This document shows positions 1 to 11,908 of a DNA stretch of 64,000 nt, piece after piece. Numbering within the stretch: the stretch's first letter is position 1; every line of letters begins with the position of its first letter. Under the pieces are notes generated by a model that was not told where the DNA came from, made no database searches, and saw only the letters and a list, made by a program, of their open reading frames with translations. The DNA comes from Rapana venosa. Its lineage: Eukaryota; Mollusca; Gastropoda; Neogastropoda; Muricidae. The position numbers and the translations under genes were made by a program. Where the stretch lies: positions 2,763,014-2,827,013 of the forward strand of contig CM054157.1 of assembly GCA_028751875.1 (NCBI GenBank). The letters run 5' to 3'.

Positions 1-94
1 CCTGCCACCTTCCTTGTTTTTTCATGCTTAGATTTAACTTTTTGGTACTTTTCTCTTGTTGAGCAGGAGTAAAGTGTTGGAGATTTTTCATCAA
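1..94. other. left edge, nothing recognised
   Basis: AT-rich sequence without a recognisable gene or repeat. It leads into the degenerate array that follows. Confidence 0.4.
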
Positions 95-385
95 AGAGTG
101 TTATATACATACAACATAATGTTTGACAAGATTTTCCACAGATGTTTTTAAATACATACAGTACATGGTTTGAAGATTTTTCCACTAAAAATGAAGTGTT
201 ATTACATACATACATACATGGTTTTGATGATTTCACAAAATAGAAGTGTTATATACAACTACATACATGGTTTGATAGTTTTTCACAATAATATGAATAG
301 TCATATACATGCATTACAAAATGGTTTGAATAATTTTCCACAAATAATGAGTTTTAATACATACATACATATAGATGTTAAAATA
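95..385. repeat. degenerate tandem repeat, about 50-bp period
   Basis: A block built from GTGTTATATAC, ACATACATACATGG, TTTGATGATTT and CCACAA recurs with starts near 98, 145, 196, 246, 298 and 350, giving about six diverged copies. A 79-codon reading frame runs through it, but its composition follows the repeat and I do not regard it as a gene. Confidence 0.6.
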
Positions 386-845
386 CATATGATATATAAT
401 TTTATATAATCTTTTATATATATTATTATACTTTTATATATTTAATTAAACAATATATATGTAATCTTTTATAGCGCACGAATCTGTAATAACAAACAAA
501 TCGAAGGGCTCTTGCTCTCATAATATTTTACGCGCATTGCAAACTTCTCAAATATAAAAAGAACATATATCAAATTTATGCACGTGTATGGTGACACTTC
601 ACACACCACACACTTCCACACACACATGCCCAAAGACTCTATGTTCCTTCACCAATACCTTCATCTTAAAAATGCGGTTTGTTCCGCCCTTCAGAGTAGT
701 GTGTTGGTTTCGAGAAATAATTATTTATGTGAAATTGTTTTCCCATAATATATTAATTGATATATTATATTTTTATAGTTTTCTATATATATGTAGTTAC
801 ATCTTTAATGTGCATATTTGATCTTCTGTATTTGAATATACCCAG
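386..845. other. AT-rich intergenic sequence
   Basis: TATATA-rich sequence around 390-460 is followed by unremarkable AT-rich DNA with a short CA-rich patch near 600-625. I see no gene. Confidence 0.4.
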
Positions 846-847
846 AG

Positions 848-955
848 AGTTAAGGCACTGGCAGGCCTGCAATTGGAGTTGACCTGGGCGATAATAAAAA
901 TTCCTTAATTCACCAGACACCGTCAGGATTCAAACCCATGACTTCATAAAACTGA
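848..955 (-). repeat. SINE fragment, family C head
   Basis: Read on the minus strand, it has CATGGGTTTGAATCCTGACG (tRNA B-box-like), then GGTGAATTAAGGAA, AGGTCAACTCC and GCAGGCCTGCCAGTGCCTTAA. The same order appears at 21905-22262 and 53050-53175. It is truncated and lacks the shared B tail. Confidence 0.6.
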
Positions 956-2870
956 TTCATATTGTTTACCAACTTTGTGTCCTCGATTCCACTTTAATGA
1001 ATAATGTAAATTAAGCCTATGGCTGCCCAACCATGTCACGAAATTTCTCACACAAGCTAAATTAGCATTAAGTTTTATCTCACGCACACCCCCACCCCTT
1101 CCCCCGTCTCAACTGTCAAAACTGCAGTAGGCCTAAATCTTGCCCTGGGGGTCAAAGCCAAAGGGTCAGAGAAGTATGACACTCTTTGTTTTCATCTATT
1201 TTTAGGACACAAGTGGATGTGTAACAATACTGCAAAGGCTTATCTATTGCCCCCACTCCTAAAGAAATTGTTTGGGGTTTTTTGTTGTTGTTTTTTTAAA
1301 ATTACCTTTATCAATTTTTTTTTCTGCATGTCTAAATCTGCATAAATATCACTTGAGGTTATCTAGAAATCCCAGATATTGGAACTTGTCTAACCAATTT
1401 TTAAGAGACTGTACAGACATTTTGTACAGTTGAGATTTATTTCAAACAAATTTTTTTTTAAATACTCCATTTCTCTATTCCTTTCTGAGACATATCCCAA
1501 ACAAATATCAATACACAATTTCTTACTGTAAGGAAATTTGCCTAGTAATGTAAAACTATGCACAAAACACAAATAAATGATTTTAAAAGCATGCCATGGA
1601 CCTCTTCCGCTCAGGAGTCTTTTATTTAACTGGAATATTCAAGAAATATGTAAGTTGTTTTTTTAATCTGATAAAAAAATCCATAAATATAATACCATCC
1701 ACCCATTTATGCACCTACACATCCACGCCTGTGTGCGAACACGCACACACATGCGCATACACACACACATATGCACAGAGACACACTGAGAGAGAGAAAG
1801 AGTGGGGGACAGAGAAAGTGCATGCTTGATGATTTCACATAATTATTTAAACCAAAAAAAAATTATGAGATGCAAAAATGTACCATGTATCATTATATAT
1901 CAGTTTACTGCATCAGTTTCTGGAAGTTTCACAAGTTTAGCTGTCAATGGATTCTTCAAAACTATGAAAATGACATTCTGATTAAACAATACACGTATTT
2001 TCCAACACTTGAAAGAAGTGTATACTGTTTGAAAATTCCCTGACAAACAAGTTCACAACAGAAAAAGATTGTGAGTGTACATCATTTGGGGGTGAAGGTA
2101 GGGGGGTGGGGGGGTTACTTTTAAAAAAAAAAATGATGTACCTTTTCTAAAAGAATGTTACTGCAAACGATCTTTGTGTTGCTGTGGGTCCTTTGTCTTG
2201 TAGAAGCACACTAACCTGAATCAATACATTCCATCTTATCCACAGAACTCCAGCCCCACTCATTGACTCATGGCCACCCCTAGTGCAGAAAGATAAGATA
2301 CCAGGGATTGGGAACATGCATTACATGTACTGAAAATTCAACCTTCCTTAAAATGTCAGTGACATATTTTTAGCATTCCAATCCATATACTATAGCTCTA
2401 CCTTCATGTTTTACAACTGTCCAAGCTCTCATAACTTGCAAAGTGATGTCTCTGTGGCATTCAAATCCCTGAAGCTTTGCTTTTATGTTTTTCAACCGAG
2501 TCCTACTCCTTCACAACAAACATCCTGATCCACAAGGCAACCAGAGACAGAAAAAGTCAACACCCTCTCGCCATGCTGATTAAGAGTTCAAACATGGCCT
2601 GCGTCAAGTCTAGACCGCTTCTATCCTTTATTTGACTGATCTGTCTCGGCAGTTCCCTGTGTGTTCGATCAAACAGGACCTACTGACACCAATCGCTTTT
2701 TCACTCCCTTACCACATGTCTGACCTCCATAGCAGGAGCTCAGTGACTGATAGAGATGAAGAAAGGTTAACATGAGGTAAATGGAAGAGGACAAGAGGAC
2801 TTAAAAGAACTGAGAGAGCATCTAACTTCTGAACCCTGAGGTAGTTGGTTTCAGACTTAGCTACAATACA
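956..2870. other. intergenic sequence with small simple repeats
   Basis: I find no exon or element I can name. It contains poly-T runs near 1300 and 1450, a CA/GA-rich patch at 1740-1805 and a G-rich patch at 2095-2115. Short reading frames here look random. Confidence 0.4.
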
Positions 2871-2878
2871 TTTGATGG

Positions 2879-2955
2879 ATTTATTTATTTATTTATTTAT
2901 ACCACTTTAAGTCATGCAGATTTCTCTGCATGAAATTAGGCTGCTCTCCCTGGGG
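2879..2955. repeat. (TTTA)n and family D SINE end fragment
   Basis: A (TTTA)n stretch at 2879-2900 is followed by GCAGATTTCTCTGCATGAA and a GCTGCTCTCCCTGGGGA stretch. The latter is the reverse of the 3' part of the family D element ending near 56835, so this is a fragment of that family immediately left of another SINE. Confidence 0.5.
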
Positions 2956-2959
2956 AGAT

Positions 2960-3275
2960 GAGGCACCGTGGTCGAGTGGTTTAGGCGGTCAACTCGTGAT
3001 CCAGAGGTCGCGGGTTCGATCCCCGCTCGGCTCGGTGTTGTGCCCTTGGGAAAGACACTTTACTCCTATTTTCCTCACTCCACCCAGGTGTACAAATGGG
3101 TACCAGCTCTGCTGGGGAGGTATCTGGTGACAGACTAGCGTCCTGTCACAGGGGTGGTGAAAAACCATCAGTTCGCTTAACGCTACAGAAACCGGGATAA
3201 GCTCCGGCTCTATGGGCCTTCTGGCTCGAAAGAACATACTTTTTTGCTCCCCTGGGAGAGCACGTTGCCACAAGA
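2960..3275 (+). repeat. tRNA-derived SINE
   Basis: This has a clean RNA polymerase III type-2 promoter: A box TGGTCGAGTGG at 2969-2979 and B box GGTTCGATCC at 3013-3022. The body carries GGGAAAGACACTTTACTCC and GGTGTACAAATGGGTACC. The head resembles a tRNA, but its ends do not pair as a complete acceptor stem, so it is a SINE head and not a tRNA gene. It is the best preserved promoter of its kind in the window. Confidence 0.8.
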
Positions 3276-3329
3276 GCAGCGCCCCCCTTTTTTTCTTTTC
3301 TTTTTTTCCCTGTCTGCAACAGTATTTGT

Positions 3330-3720
3330 TTCCCTATCAGAGTGGCTTTTATCTACATAAATTTGCCAGGGACAACTCTCTTGTTGCCGTAGGTTCTTTT
3401 ACGTGCGCTAAATAATTATGTGTAACACACGGGACCTCGGTTTATCGTCTCAACCGAAAGACTAGCGCCTAGACTACCATTCAAGATCTAAGGGATGGGG
3501 AAAAGTTTTGCGTCCAAACGGGATACGAACCACCGCATTCTTCCGGCCCGACTTTTCGTTTTCTAGACAGGCACGTTACCTCTAGACCACCAATCCCCAT
3601 GAGGTCACTGGTTTGAATCCCCGCAAAGCCTGGTGGATTAGGGGAAGGGATTGTTTCACTGATCTTCCTGGTTCCCACTTCTGTGCCAACTTTCCAGTGT
3701 CTTAATCCATTCCCCACATG
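3330..3720. repeat. nested SINE fragments
   Basis: Several pieces abut. A minus-strand family D fragment contains the reverse of GCGCACGTAAAAGAACCTACGG (about 3390-3410). A family A body piece has GGGACCTCGGTTTATCGTCTC near 3430. A minus-strand tRNA-like head (about 3515-3595) reads TGGTCTAGAGG then GGTTCGTATCCCG. A plus-strand B-box-like TGGTTTGAATCCCC lies near 3610. Exact borders between pieces are uncertain. Confidence 0.55.
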
Positions 3721-3761
3721 CTTGAGATAAATATGTCATCTGCAAAGCCTGTGCTGCAATT

Positions 3762-4232
3762 ATGCCCCCATTCAGTGGGTTACTTATGAAAACATGGAAA
3801 TATTCAGAATGCATCATCTACAACAGTCACCAGCAAATGGTGTTGGTCAAATATAAAGGAGCAGTCATAAACAATTCCAATCTGTTCAAATATGGCTTAC
3901 ACAAAAACAGGACAGCTTCTATTGCTCAGTCATGCCCTTTTCCTGTTTCTGTCTCACAGATATGCAGGCCTACTCCAAATAAAATGATCTATGCAGAATT
4001 GGGACAGTCTCTCATGGAAAGTACAGCAAAAGAAGGATGCTATTGTTATGTTACTGGTTTAGGCTTGATGATACTAGAATTGAGTCCAAATTTTCAAATA
4101 CTGCTTATAGAAGATGAAGAAAGGTTACACCTCACAGAAGGCCTGACAGAAGAAGAAAGAAAAAAATCACTACTACAATCTGTCTACCAATCTCCTTACT
4201 CACAACTTACAGTAGAACACACATCTGGATGA
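3762..4232 (+). other. uncertain 156-codon open frame
   Basis: This is an unusually long open frame for the AT-rich setting. It starts with ATG and ends in a Glu/Lys-rich stretch (LTEGLTEEERKK near residues 125-136). I recognise no domain, signal peptide or membrane segment, and no splice sites or related copy in the window support it. Chance or an unrecognised retroelement piece is as likely as a gene. Confidence 0.15.
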
Positions 4233-5298
4233 CGTGGTATATGGCAGAATCAGTTTTACTTCCACATTGCATTTAGGTCAAAAGTTACACGCAGTTAGCA
4301 AGATCAGTATTTGCAGGCTATGACTAGGCCTTCATTTTGAGACTATTTTTTTTTTTATAATCATTCTTGTTTGGAAGACCATCAACTGATTCTCCCTTGA
4401 AACTTATCAATTAAAAATGTAATCAAGGTATTGTTTTTTAAGTTTAAACTATAAAGCTTACACCATCCAAATAAGCAGAATATGAATATCCCTAGTGAAA
4501 AGACAGTCCGTAATACATGGGATGGAACCAGGAAGTGATCTTAGCAGATAACATTCACTGTTTGTTGAAAATACAATTTTGCTGTACCATCAAAAGAAAA
4601 CAGCATATGATATCTCAAAATACATGCATAAAAAATTCAAACAATTTTGCTTTCTACATATTTTTCAGCTCCTAGTACAAGAAAAAAACAAAACCCTGTT
4701 GATCAGATAGGTAATCAAAATTGATGACTGCGTATGGACCATTATCATTCAGTTCTTCATGTCAATGTAAGAGGCTGTGTCTGCTCTTTGTATGAACAAG
4801 CATTAAGTACAGCTTTGCAACAATGGGGCCCCATTACATAATATAGATGTCTTGTTAGAATTCTATTTTCCTCTAAATGTTATCAGGCGTTCAATCTGAA
4901 TATTGATTACATTGCAGAATGAGTAGGCTATAAATAATGTATTCTGGTATCAATTCTAACAATGTAAAAATTGTCATGTACAACTCCCAAGGTCAAAGTC
5001 TTCATTGTTAAGTTAAAGTCCATACATGTGTTCAATCCAAATGCTGTGGGCACCAATGACCTTTATCACTGCATTATCCAAGGTCTGACATCATCCTGTA
5101 GTTCAGTAATGTATGACGAGAACAAACACGGACAGTGCTTACAATGGACAGAGTGGCCCACACGTTTTTGTTAACACAATTTCATAACCCATCTTTTTGT
5201 TTCATTAAGGTGGTGTAAGTGTAAGACATAAGCTCCACATGATATACTTTTCTACATGTATATAAAAATTAAAGTGAGCGGAAAGAAGGAATAGATAA
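4233..5298. other. intergenic sequence, nothing recognised
   Basis: AT-rich and largely non-repetitive. I found no exon, RNA gene or named repeat. Confidence 0.35.
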
Positions 5299-5360
5299 GT
5301 GCTTCGATTTGTTTGTTTTTTTACAAGATTCAGCGCTATATAAATTCCATATATTATTAT
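5299..5360 (+). repeat. 3' tail of the L2/CR1-like LINE
   Basis: GCTTCGATTTG, then ACAAGATTCAGCGCTATATA, AATTCCATA and a TTATTAT tail. This is the 3' terminus of the LINE at 7995-9543, here about 60 bp long and on the plus strand: an extreme 5'-truncated insertion. Confidence 0.75.
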
Positions 5361-6478
5361 AAACCAAGAGAGTGAGACTCACAGAGAGAGAGAGAGACTC
5401 ACAGAGAGAGAGAGAGATGACAATAGTTTGATAATGACACAGACAGACAGAGACAGAGAGAAAGAGGGTATTATAACATCCACCTAACAGATATATATAT
5501 ATGTCTAAGCCAAAGAAACAACAATATAAACCCCAAATTCAGTAGAATACAGCATGTTAGAGATACAACAATAGCTCTACTATAATTAGCACCACACTCA
5601 CTCTCGCTTTCTGTAACAGATGTATTTTGATTTAGTCATGCGTTCAGAAACGGACTCTTGTTGTCGAAAATAAACAGCAGAGTGATTAAGCTATTGACTT
5701 ATATCACAGCATTATTTTCAGACAGGATCAGGTTTGTTTTTAGTCACACTTCTGGCACAGAGACTTAACTCAGCAGGGATGGTGGGGGCTGGAATAACAC
5801 AACAGATTGATCAGCGCTGGTCTTTTACTTCATCACACACTATTTCTGATAGGATCAGGGTATTCTTAGATGACTAAGTAATAATACCCTTGGCTCACTG
5901 CCCGCGCCACAACACGGGATCATGTCTCAGCCCTCAATACACTCGGCACCAAGTACACTCAGTGCACAATATACGCAGTGCAGAAATATACTCCAACATG
6001 CAGAACAATACTGAAACGTAACCAAGCCTGCCTCTCCTTCCTACCACCCCCACCCCCAATCCAAATGGAAAAAAAAAGAGGAATCGTGTCAAGAATAGCC
6101 CATAAGAAAATAAACAGACAAAAGCCTATGCGGGAGAGCTTCAGAACTTTAAAAAAACAAAAAAAAAGTCTATGTCTCCAAAGTTCTTTTTAAAAGTGAT
6201 GATGGGCCAAATGACGAGTCTTGTTGAAGGTAGCCTGTGGAAATTCAGGGTAGGAGCCCATAACCTGTGGCACCTAAAACAAACAAAACCAAAACAAAAC
6301 TACCTGCCTATTCTCTACAAGAACATCAAGCTTGTGGGCAGATGAGAAAGAGAATTGGTTTACCTGGTGAGCACAGTTGGCTTAAACCAAATGTCTGTTT
6401 GCTGTAGTTAGAACTTGAAGCTTAAACTAAGTTAAAGAAAGTGAAAGACTATATTTCTGTCTCCTGATGATGAATGTG

Positions 6479-6516
<38 letters not shown>

Positions 6517-6843
6517 TCTGTTAGATCCTGATTTCTGTCCATCCTGGTAAAACCTTAAAAGTTAGTCGTGTATTGCAGTGGCATGCATGTATGCATGCAT
6601 GTATGCATGTGCATGCACACGCACATGCACACACACACACCACATTTTCCTGCATAATACTGCACTGAATGTTCAATCTATTGTAAGGTATCATTATGAT
6701 TTTAACTTAGAAAGAAGAAAGAAAATTTGGAGACAAAACACACATGTATCTGAACTATCCCTCTCAATCCCTCTTTCCCCAAGGAAAACAGAGGGGACCA
6801 ACACAGCAAAAAGCATATATATATTCTGAGCACATGACAAGCA
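5361..6843. other. intergenic sequence with (GA)n and CATG-rich tracts
   Basis: (GA)n patches lie at 5380-5420 and 5440-5465, a longer (GA)n run at 6482-6510, and a CATGTATG/CATGCACA stretch at 6580-6640. The rest is unremarkable; no gene is seen. Confidence 0.5.
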
Positions 6844-7994
6844 ATCACTTATAAAGTAGAACAATGCCACAGGGGTGGATGATGACAGGAGGGAAAGGGA
6901 GGACAGATTTGAACCATACCCAAGACTGTTTGAGATTCTTTTTAACAAATGAAAGAAAAGAAATAAACACACACAAAGGGAGAGCACTTCTGTCAAAGAA
7001 AGACACTCACAAAGACATGGCAGAAAAAAGAGAAAAGCCGACTCAAAGAGAATACTACAAAGAAGGGCAATTCTAGCACTGAATTTCCATACAACAAAAG
7101 CATACTGGAACTGAACGACCAATTTTTATTCCCTATTTCTACACCATGTGCCTTCAAGCAAAGTAATGATCTATTGACCCGGTATGCACAACTACCATAG
7201 CAAAAGCGTGGTGTGCCCAATCCATAATCAATACTGGTTTTGTCCATTAAACTGACGGACCACCTAAAAAAAAAACCCAACAACTTTGAAGCAGAAAGAA
7301 AGAAAGAACAAAAATAAAGAGAGCAATTTCTGGCACCAAATTTGCGATGTTATGATGTTGATTTGATGGCAAACAGGCGGCTGCACTTTTCTCAAAGAGA
7401 GAGACAGAGACAGAAAATAACACACTTAGCAAAATAAGGTAGGGAGAAGAAACAGAAAATCACAGAGAACAATATCAAAAAGAATTTTTGAGACAAACTG
7501 TTCACACAACAAAGAGATTCTTCAAGTGAACAATCTCTCTTTTGCCTTCAACTGTTCAAGCTTCTGCTCCACCGAGAGTCTCCATAGAGGATAGATAATG
7601 ACCATAATTCAACACAAGATTCGTCCATTAAAGGAAGGAGGAGCACCTGAAAAGGAAATCGGTCAGAGCAGCATGAAAGAGACACATATAAAGCAGGGCA
7701 TTACTGACATCAGACTTTCTAAAGGAACATGACCGCAGCTGATCTGATGGAGAACAGGTTGCTGCACTAAAATTCTTCAAAGAGAGAGAACACAATACAC
7801 TCACTGTGACTGTGACATAAGAGAAAAAGGAGAAAAGCAGAATCAAAGAGAATGATATCAACGAGAATTTTAGGCACTGATTTACCACACAACAAAAGAG
7901 ACACTACAAACAATACAAGTGATATCTTTTCCCTTTCAAGCTTCTTCAGTACCAAGCATCTCCACAGAGAATGATGACAGATGTATACCGATTA

Positions 7995-9543
7995 ATAATA
8001 ATAATAATAAATGGAACTTATATAGCGCTGTATCTTGCACAGACAAATCAAAGCGCTTGCACTCAACTCATTCTTACACAGTCATGCAACCAATAGCAAG
8101 TAATAGTTCTAACAAGTCCAAATGCACACACACACCACACACAACACACACAACAACACACACAACACAGGTTATATACTTTGGCAAGGTGATGGAATCT
8201 TTGGCTGTTGAAAAGCAGGGATAGCTATGAAATGAAACAGGAGAGGAAATTCTTAGGTTTGAAACAAATATGTCTTGAGGCCAGATTTAAAAGTGTCACA
8301 AGAAGGTCTTTGGCGAAGAGTGATAGGGAGGCCATTCCAAATCGATGGACCAGAAACAGAGAAAGAGCGACGGCCAACAGTGGACTGGTTGAATCTAGGT
8401 ATTTGTAAGCACAAGGAATCTGCAGCAGAGCGAAGGGAACGAGAAGGGGTGTACAGGTGGAGACATTCACAGAGGTAGGAGGGTGCTGTTTTGTGGAGAC
8501 ATTTGTAACAGAGGGTACTGATCTTATAGTTTATTCTCTGTGGCACAGGCAGCCAGTGGAGAGATCGCAAGAGAGGGGTAATGTGCTCAGATTTTTTCTT
8601 TCTGAGGACTAGTCGAGCTGCAGAGTTTTGAATACGTTGAAGGGAGTGGATAGATGATGCTGGCAGACCAGCCAAAAGAGAATTGCAATAGTCCAGACGT
8701 GAAAGAATGAGAGATGCCACAAGTTTTGATGTTGCGTCTGTGGACAGGTACTTTCGAATTGCACTAATACGCCATAATTGATAGAAGCACGACTGGCAGG
8801 TCTGGGCGATGAATTTTTGCATAGAGAGTGTGTTGTCAATAATGACCCCTAGATACTTTACAGCAGTGGATAGAGGGACTGATGCATTGCCGATTTCTAT
8901 TGAAGCTGTTGTAATGGAAGAGAGTTTGTTTTTGGTCCCTACAAGCATGGCTTCAGTTTTATCAGCGTTTAGTTGTAACTTGTTCTTTATCATCCAGTTT
9001 TGGATATCTTGAAAGCAGTAGGCCATATTTATCAAGAGAGAAGGCAGATTTTCAGGTGTGTCACTGCTTAGAATCTGAGAGTCATCTGCATAAAAGTGAT
9101 GGTTGATCTGATGACGGTTAATTATATGTGACAGTGGAGCGGTGTAGAGAGTGAAAAGAACAGGGCCCAGAACTGATCCCTGCGGGACTCCACATTCCAG
9201 TCTGGCAGGTACTGACTGAATCTTATTTACTATGACTGTCTGGAATCGGTCAGTCAGGTATGAGCTAAACCAGGTGAGGGCCGTACCAGTAACACCAAAC
9301 GTTTCTTGAAGACGGGAGAGAAGGATAGAGTGGTCAATAGTGTCGAAGGCTGCAGATAAGTCGAGTAGAGTGAGGAGGGAGATTTTCCCTGAGTCAGAAG
9401 CAAGTAGGAGCATGTTTAAGGTGTGAACTAGGGTGGTTTCAGTGCTGTGGTTGGCGCAATAGGCAGACTGAAATGCAGGAAGAAGACTGTTGGAGAGAAG
9501 GTGGTTGTTGAGCTGTTTCAGAACTACTCTTTTTACTCGATTA
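7995..9543 (-). mobile_element. L2/CR1-like non-LTR retrotransposon, 5'-truncated
   Basis: On the minus strand the element has a reverse-transcriptase coding part, then a 3' UTR with a (GT)n stretch, then the terminal GATTTGTCTGTGCAAGATAC, GCGCTATATAAG and an (ATT)n tail at 7995-8005. CGATTA occurs at 7989-7994 and again at 9538-9543, so a 6-bp target-site duplication is likely. The surrounding ~390-bp satellite resumes in register on the other side. The endonuclease and the start of the RT domain are missing. Clade assignment rests on motif resemblance from memory. Confidence 0.85.
8253..9537 (-). CDS. reverse transcriptase, C-terminal two-thirds (LINE, L2/CR1-like)
   Basis: This is an uninterrupted frame of about 428 codons inside the truncated LINE. 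It would copy element RNA into DNA at a nicked target in the nucleus. Counting from the first residue of the 433-aa open frame, RT motif A (DLSAAFDTID) is at about 65-74, GVPQGSVLGP at 122-131 and the catalytic YADD at 155-158. The C-terminal region has SLHWLPV and a W-N-G-L-P block typical of this group. The N-terminal endonuclease and RT finger region are absent because of 5' truncation, so the copy cannot be autonomous. The first few residues of the open frame come from flanking satellite DNA. Lack of stops or frameshifts suggests a young insertion. Confidence 0.85.
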
Positions 9544-10135
9544 GGTACGAACAACTACCATAGCAGTGCCATGCTCAATGCATAATTAAATACAGGTTTT
9601 GTCCATTATACAATGGAACATCTGACCACAAGAAAAAAGTTCTGAGCAAAACAATGACAAAAGTAGCATTTCTGATAACACATTTCCTAATGATAAAGGC
9701 GTACATATTAATTACAACTGATCTGATGGAAAACATGGCTGCACTTGTCTCGAAGACAGAGAAAACCAGATACCTGCTATGTATGGCAGAAAGAAGAGAA
9801 CAGCAGAATCAAAGAGAATAACAGGAAAGGAGATTGCTGGCACTGACCTTGCACACAATACAAGCATACTACACCACAGCACCTGAATGACCACCCTCTG
9901 TCCTCCTTCCCCCCAAGTGCCTCTACAGAGAGCAGTGATAGATATTTACCAACAGTCATGCAGGATTGTCACAGTAGTGGTAGTACCATGTCTGATCCAT
10001 AGTTCAATACATGTGGTAGTACCACGCCTGATCCATAATTCCATATATCAATATATGTCTGCTGACAGACCACATGAAACAAAAGAAATGTTCAAAGCAG
10101 AATCAAAATTTATAGAACTAAATTTCCTGAAGACG

Positions 10136-10335
10136 GTATACTGCATAAGGTGAATGGTTACTCTTTTTTCTCCAAAATTTAGCTTTTTCTTTTTTTTAAT
10201 CAAAAGTTTTCAAGGTCTTTACAGACACTTTTCTTTATTCAGAGATTTCTTTAAGAATTGTTTCCCTGATTGAAAGAGACCCAAATCATTTGAATTCTTT
10301 TTGTATCAAAAGTTTTGCATATATATCTATCTTGA
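10136..10335. other. AT-rich linker
   Basis: T-rich sequence between two tandem arrays, with no gene or recognised element. Confidence 0.35.
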
Positions 10336-10605
10336 TACTTGGTTTTGTTTGTTTTTTACTAATAGTGTTTCAAAATTCGTTAAAATGCTCTTCTACAACC
10401 AGTGCTCCAAAATTTTGGTAGATATTTACACCCCCCAGACTTTTGAATCGTTTTTCAATACTCTTAATTATAGTGTTCCAAATCGTATTTATTTGTTATC
10501 AATTGATGCTTAATCAAAGCGTTCCCAATAATATCTATTTCACATCAATCTATATGTAAAGTGTTCCAAATCATATCTATTTCATATCAATTTCTGTTTT
10601 AAGTC
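10336..10605. repeat. degenerate AT-rich tandem repeat
   Basis: Variants of AGTGTTCCAAATC followed by ATATCTATTTCATATCAAT recur near 10365, 10402, 10470, 10522 and 10560. Copies are diverged and vary in length. Confidence 0.5.
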
Positions 10606-10975
10606 ATTGCAACCGTTTTCAACCAACACAAGACAATTTTATAGGATTAGAACATAGAAAAATATATTCGATCAATTCAAACATTACCAGAAGCTTCTCT
10701 CTCTCTCCCCTTCTCCCTCTCTCTCTCTCTCTCAGGGTGGGGTGGGGTGGGGGGTGCAGATTGTGTTGTTCACATCAAGGTGAACAGAGCTACAGACTGA
10801 AACATCAGCCTCTGTCCTTGGGGTCTGTTCATAAGGGTACATGTCTCTGTTTCCTCTCCTTCTCATTTCTCTGATGGTACAAATGTCATCTCTGCATTAT
10901 GGCACAATGCCTGCCAATACGCTGTGCACTTTCTGTGCAGATGCATCTGATAGTGTGCATCTGGTTCTGTAACTC
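10606..10975. other. intergenic with (CT)n and G-rich patch
   Basis: (CT)n at 10695-10733 and GGGTGGGGTGGGGTGGGGGG at 10735-10755. No gene seen. Confidence 0.45.
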
Positions 10976-11004
10976 GTGTGTGTGTGTGTGTGTGTGTGTG
11001 TGAG

Positions 11005-11042
<38 letters not shown>

Positions 11043-11105
11043 ACTGTGTGTGTGTGTGTGTGTGTGTGTGATTGTGTGTGTGTGTGTGTGTGTGTGAGTG
11101 AGTGC
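10976..11105. repeat. (GT)n microsatellite
   Basis: About 130 bp of GT dinucleotides, interrupted by GAGACT twice and by ATT. The minus-strand His/Thr-rich frames are artefacts of this repeat. Confidence 0.9.
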
Positions 11106-11572
11106 AAGAGGGTGTGAAGAAACATCCACATGTGTGGTTATGTTGCAATGCATGCATGTGACCATGAGTAAACTTGTGCGCATGCAAACATATATACAGT
11201 ATACAGTACACACACACACTGCACTTCTTCTCATGACACAAACACCTCAGACTGCCTGCTGACAACTCAATTAAAAAGATGGCCCCCCCAAAAAGCATTA
11301 ATACTACACCTCACTTTCACTGCCACATGCTATAGAGTATATTGTAATCAAACTAATGATAGCTCACATGACAATACCCCACAATACACTAGAATTTTCT
11401 TCTTTTATTTTTAATCCAAAAATGCACTCTCCAGGGACCAGCAGCCCTCACTTCCTGCAGAGAAGCCTGCCGTGACTATAAGCAGTATACAATGTTATAC
11501 TAGAAAGTGAATCAGCATGATCAATGCTGCCTATACCTAGGAACCTTTGTCGTGACCAAGTTATACTATAGG
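11106..11572. other. intergenic sequence, nothing recognised
   Basis: No exon, RNA gene or named repeat was recognised. Confidence 0.35.
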
Positions 11573-11908
11573 ATGGGGGATGGGATAGCCTAGTGGTTAG
11601 AACATTGCGCTCGCAATCTGACGACCCGGGTTTGATTCCTGTTCAAGGGTATATTTTCCCCTGGAGTTAACAATAGTGCAGACTCCACTCTCCCCAAAAG
11701 TCCTTCGGATGAGACTAAACTGAGGTCCCATGTGCGAATGCACGCAGTACATCTTGCGCACACATTAAATCCTAATCCGCTTTTCGTATGAGTAGGCCAT
11801 TGTGTGCCGGTGGGAACAGATGACAGAATTTACAAAAACGCATACACACGGGGACTGGATGTAAAAAAGCATGTTAGTGCTTATTCCATTATCCTCTATA
11901 TAAAAGAA
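11573..11908 (+). repeat. SINE family A, near full length
   Basis: A tRNA-like head GGGATAGCCTAGTGGTTAGA (A box) is followed by CCCGGGTTTGATTCC (B box). The conserved body carries CCCTGGAGTTAACA, CCAAAAGTCCTTCGGATGAG, ATCTTGCGCACA and GAGTAGGCCAT, then ACAGATGACA and a tail with GGACTGGATGTAAAAAAGC and CATTATCCT. It is the best reference copy for fragments elsewhere. Confidence 0.8.

Larger units (their letters stand above)
6844..10135. repeat. diverged satellite-like array, about 390-bp period
   Basis: Three motifs recur in fixed order. They are TTTTGTCCATTA or a close form (about 7233, 7611, 9598), TGATCTGATGG...TGCAC or a close form (about 7361, 7739, 9718) and GCAGAATCAAAGAGAAT or a close form (about 7035, 7838, 9802, 10098). 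Spacing is about 379 bp between the first two copies, and about 410 bp between the next two once the LINE at 7995-9543 is removed. That gives roughly four to five diverged monomers. Many open frames here are shadows of the repeat. Confidence 0.65.

Noticed and set aside
2960..3035. Functional tRNA gene
   Set aside because: Internal promoter boxes are good, but the ends do not form an acceptor stem and the sequence continues into a SINE body.
8253..9554. Host gene encoding a 433-residue protein
   Set aside because: The protein is a LINE reverse transcriptase; its first residues come from flanking satellite and the element has a target duplication.
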